Shown: in pieces, positions 62,596 through 64,000 of the stretch
Position numbering within the stretch: position 1 is the first letter of the stretch
How the letters are laid out: each line of letters starts with the position of its first letter
Assembly (NCBI GenBank): GCA_021234155.1
Contig: JAJEKV010000006.1
Location: 13,048,143-13,112,142, forward strand
Length of the DNA stretch: 64,000 nucleotides
Source of the DNA: Isoetes taiwanensis
Lineage: Eukaryota > Streptophyta > Lycopodiopsida > Isoetales > Isoetaceae
Direction of reading: 5' to 3'
Notes under the pieces: model-generated
Told to the model about the DNA's origin: nothing
The model's database searches: none
The model's input: only the letters and a program-made list of their open reading frames with translations
Translations under genes and position numbers: made by a program

Positions 62596-63555
62596 CTATG
62601 CATCATCTTGGTCTTCCACGACAACTTTGCCGCGCCTCCAGAATGCTTTTTTCCCCATTTTTCTTGCGTCCTTGAGTACCTGTAATTGATTTTTGTGTTC
62701 TTGTAGCTGGGTTTTTGTAAGGTCGTCATTGATCCAAATTTTCTTCCCTTTGAGCATGGATTTCTTTTTCAATACATTAAGTTTATCTTCTCGCGAGCGA
62801 AACTTAACAACAATGTGTCTGTCCCTGCCATTTTGTTTACCAATGCGAAATGCATCTGTAATGCCTGTATCTATTAGCTCGAGATCATTCTCACAAAAGC
62901 TTTGTACAATCTCTTTGGTTCTTTCTTTAGTTTGCTCAGGTATTCCAATTAAGCGAATGTTCAAAGCTTTTTCCTTTCTTTCTTGTTCCTCCATAAAGGA
63001 TGCTAGCTGGTTCTGGATGTCTGATACATGTTTGCTATGATGTTCTGATATATCATGTTCTTCTGCATCATCGTCACTATCGTCATCACCTCTCATAACA
63101 TCCTGCTTAAAAGTTTCCAGTTCTGATCTAATACCCTGTTTAAATTGCTCTAGCTCTGCCATCATCTTGCTTTGACATTTCTCTATTTCTGATTGCACAT
63201 GAGCAAGCAAGAAAGATTTGAGATCACTGACCATGTTCTGGACAGAAGTTTCCATTGACACTTTCATAGACAAAGTTGAAATTTCCATTGCTGCCCGCAT
63301 TTGCCCAACTGCATCCAACAAGTCTTGTTTAGTGACTCCAGCATCCCAATCGGACTCTGATTCAATTGTGCCATAATGGTTTTTGCTTGTGACTTTCGCA
63401 GCCCTGATTATCTCACAGTCCTCTGTTTTGCCGGATTTCATATCCCTGGTTACAGCAGAATGCTTCAAAGCTTTATTACAGTCTCCTGTTCTTACATTTC
63501 GGTCGCGGTCCCTGTTTCTTTCCAGTAAGCGATCCCACGAATCTGCGGTCGCCAA
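62596..63555 (-). CDS. LINE ORF1: coiled-coil, RRM-like and C-terminal nucleic-acid-binding protein
   Basis: Open frame to TAG at 62598-62596. It has a charged N-terminus, a predicted coiled coil (about residues 75-155, heptad-like ...SEIEKCQSKMMAELEQFKQ), an acidic stretch (DDDSDDDAEEHD), an RRM-like part (LNIRLIGIPEQTKERTKEIV) and a C-terminal domain (DAFRIGKQNGRDRHIVVKF, GKKIWINDDLTKTQLQEH). It would coat the element RNA. The left part of this frame has no ATG before 63441. A good ATG at about 63600 (MSESSSGSSATSEL) is in another frame, so a one-base shift near the N-terminus is likely. No zinc knuckle, unlike usual plant L1 ORF1. Confidence 0.85.
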   Translation of the reverse strand: MATADSWDRLLERNRDRDRNVRTGDCNKALKHSAVTRDMKSGKTEDCEIIRAAKVTSKNHYGTIESESDWDAGVTKQDLLDAVGQMRAAMEISTLSMKVSMETSVQNMVSDLKSFLLAHVQSEIEKCQSKMMAELEQFKQGIRSELETFKQDVMRGDDDSDDDAEEHDISEHHSKHVSDIQNQLASFMEEQERKEKALNIRLIGIPEQTKERTKEIVQSFCENDLELIDTGITDAFRIGKQNGRDRHIVVKFRSREDKLNVLKKKSMLKGKKIWINDDLTKTQLQEHKNQLQVLKDARKMGKKAFWRRGKVVVEDQDDA

Positions 63556-63690
63556 TCTCCCAACTCTGAAGTTGCAGACGAACCAGAACTAGATTCCGAC
63601 ATACTTTTGCCCATTTGTTTTGTTATCTTTGTTGTTGAATCGATGGTCATCTCCAAAGGCGACAAAGCCCTTTGTTCATATCCACAGTTA

Positions 63691-63940
63691 CAATGAATGC
63701 CTTAAAACTTTGTTACAGTTCTCTGTTTTATCATTTTCAGCGCAATCTCCTATTTTTCGTATCGATTACGCCTTTGTTCTTTGTCTATTTCATCAATCTA
63801 ATAACAAAAGCAGACAACTCTGAACTGTTGCAAAGCGAGCGAACCCGGTTCCGACATCCACATTTCCCTTTGCCCATTTGTTTATGATTTGTTACCTTTC
63901 TTGTGGAATTGATGGCGCATCTCCAAAGGGCGACAGGTAA
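63691..63940 (-). repeat. diverged second copy of the LINE 5' end
   Basis: Shares the order of blocks with 63441-63690 (acatcc..tttgcccatttg, ttgttacctttcttgt.gaat, gatggcgcatctccaaagg, gttacagttctctgtt). It includes an ORF1-like start MSEPGS that stops after about 20 codons. Either a repeated 5' promoter unit or another LINE's eroded 5' end. Confidence 0.6.
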
Positions 63941-64000
63941 AGCCCCTTGACTTTCTTTTCCATGTCGGTTTTAGAGGTGCATTGCCCTAGTTCCCTTGTG

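Larger units (their letters stand above)
59191..63690 (-). mobile_element. LINE copy 1, near full length
   Basis: Minus strand: 5' region (about 63690-63600), ORF1 (to 62596), ORF2 (to 59242) and a 50-nt 3' UTR ending in (TTCAT)3-4 and then (TC)n instead of poly(A). ORF2 is uninterrupted over more than 1,100 codons, so the insertion is recent. Copies 2 and 3 in this window are diverged relatives. Confidence 0.88.

Overview
The window is nuclear DNA of a land plant. The support is genes split by short GT-AG introns with plant-style splice sites, two nucleus-encoded proteins with plastid transit peptides (enoyl-ACP reductase and a chloroplast-type small heat shock protein), a plant B3 transcription factor, and Ty1/Copia and Ty3/Gypsy elements primed by initiator tRNA-Met. 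Most of the sequence is nested transposon debris. That density, and a LINE type unlike the usual angiosperm L1, fits a large repeat-rich genome such as a fern or other non-flowering plant. The species is an inference, not a reading.

Layout. 0.36-1.3 kb (-): a compact three-exon gene with two B3 domains. 3.7-4.1 kb (-): a small predicted two-exon gene of unknown product. 5.15-8.3 kb (-): a 12-exon plastid enoyl-ACP reductase gene, with one single-base frameshift just after its catalytic Tyr/Lys pair. 9.2-17.4 kb: a non-coding LTR-internal-LTR-internal-LTR array whose middle LTR carries a decayed LINE. 17.4-23 kb: AT-rich and gene-poor, with irregular repeats and a perfect 22-bp palindrome. 23.0-24.0 kb (-): an HSP21-like gene with a TATA box and heat-shock element, frameshifted in its last beta strand. 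26.1-41.2 kb: one Ty3/Gypsy element with a chromodomain. Its 5' LTR holds a 2,045-bp terminal-inverted-repeat element and its 3' LTR holds a whole Ty1/Copia element on the opposite strand. 41.5-45 kb: a decayed Copia and a protein kinase relic. 45.6-50.5 kb: a decayed Gypsy element that has lost reverse transcriptase, with LINE and Copia pieces inside. 50.6-55.1 kb: poly(T) tracts, tandem duplications and tRNA-like SINE candidates. 55.6-64 kb (-): three related LINEs and a SINE candidate, each abutting a (GA)n tract on the + strand, that is (TC)n at the 3' end of the element's sense strand.

Only the B3, ENR, HSP21 and small unknown genes look like host genes, and they show no operon-like link. 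The most notable material is the LINE cluster. Its youngest member has ORF1 and ORF2 in one frame separated by a single TAG, and the first ATG of ORF2 lies downstream of the endonuclease WNIN motif, which points to stop-codon readthrough. The (TC)n tails, one flanked by a direct repeat of about 100 bp, suggest insertion at microsatellites. Also notable are three 36-bp palindromes inside the 2-kb inverted-repeat element.
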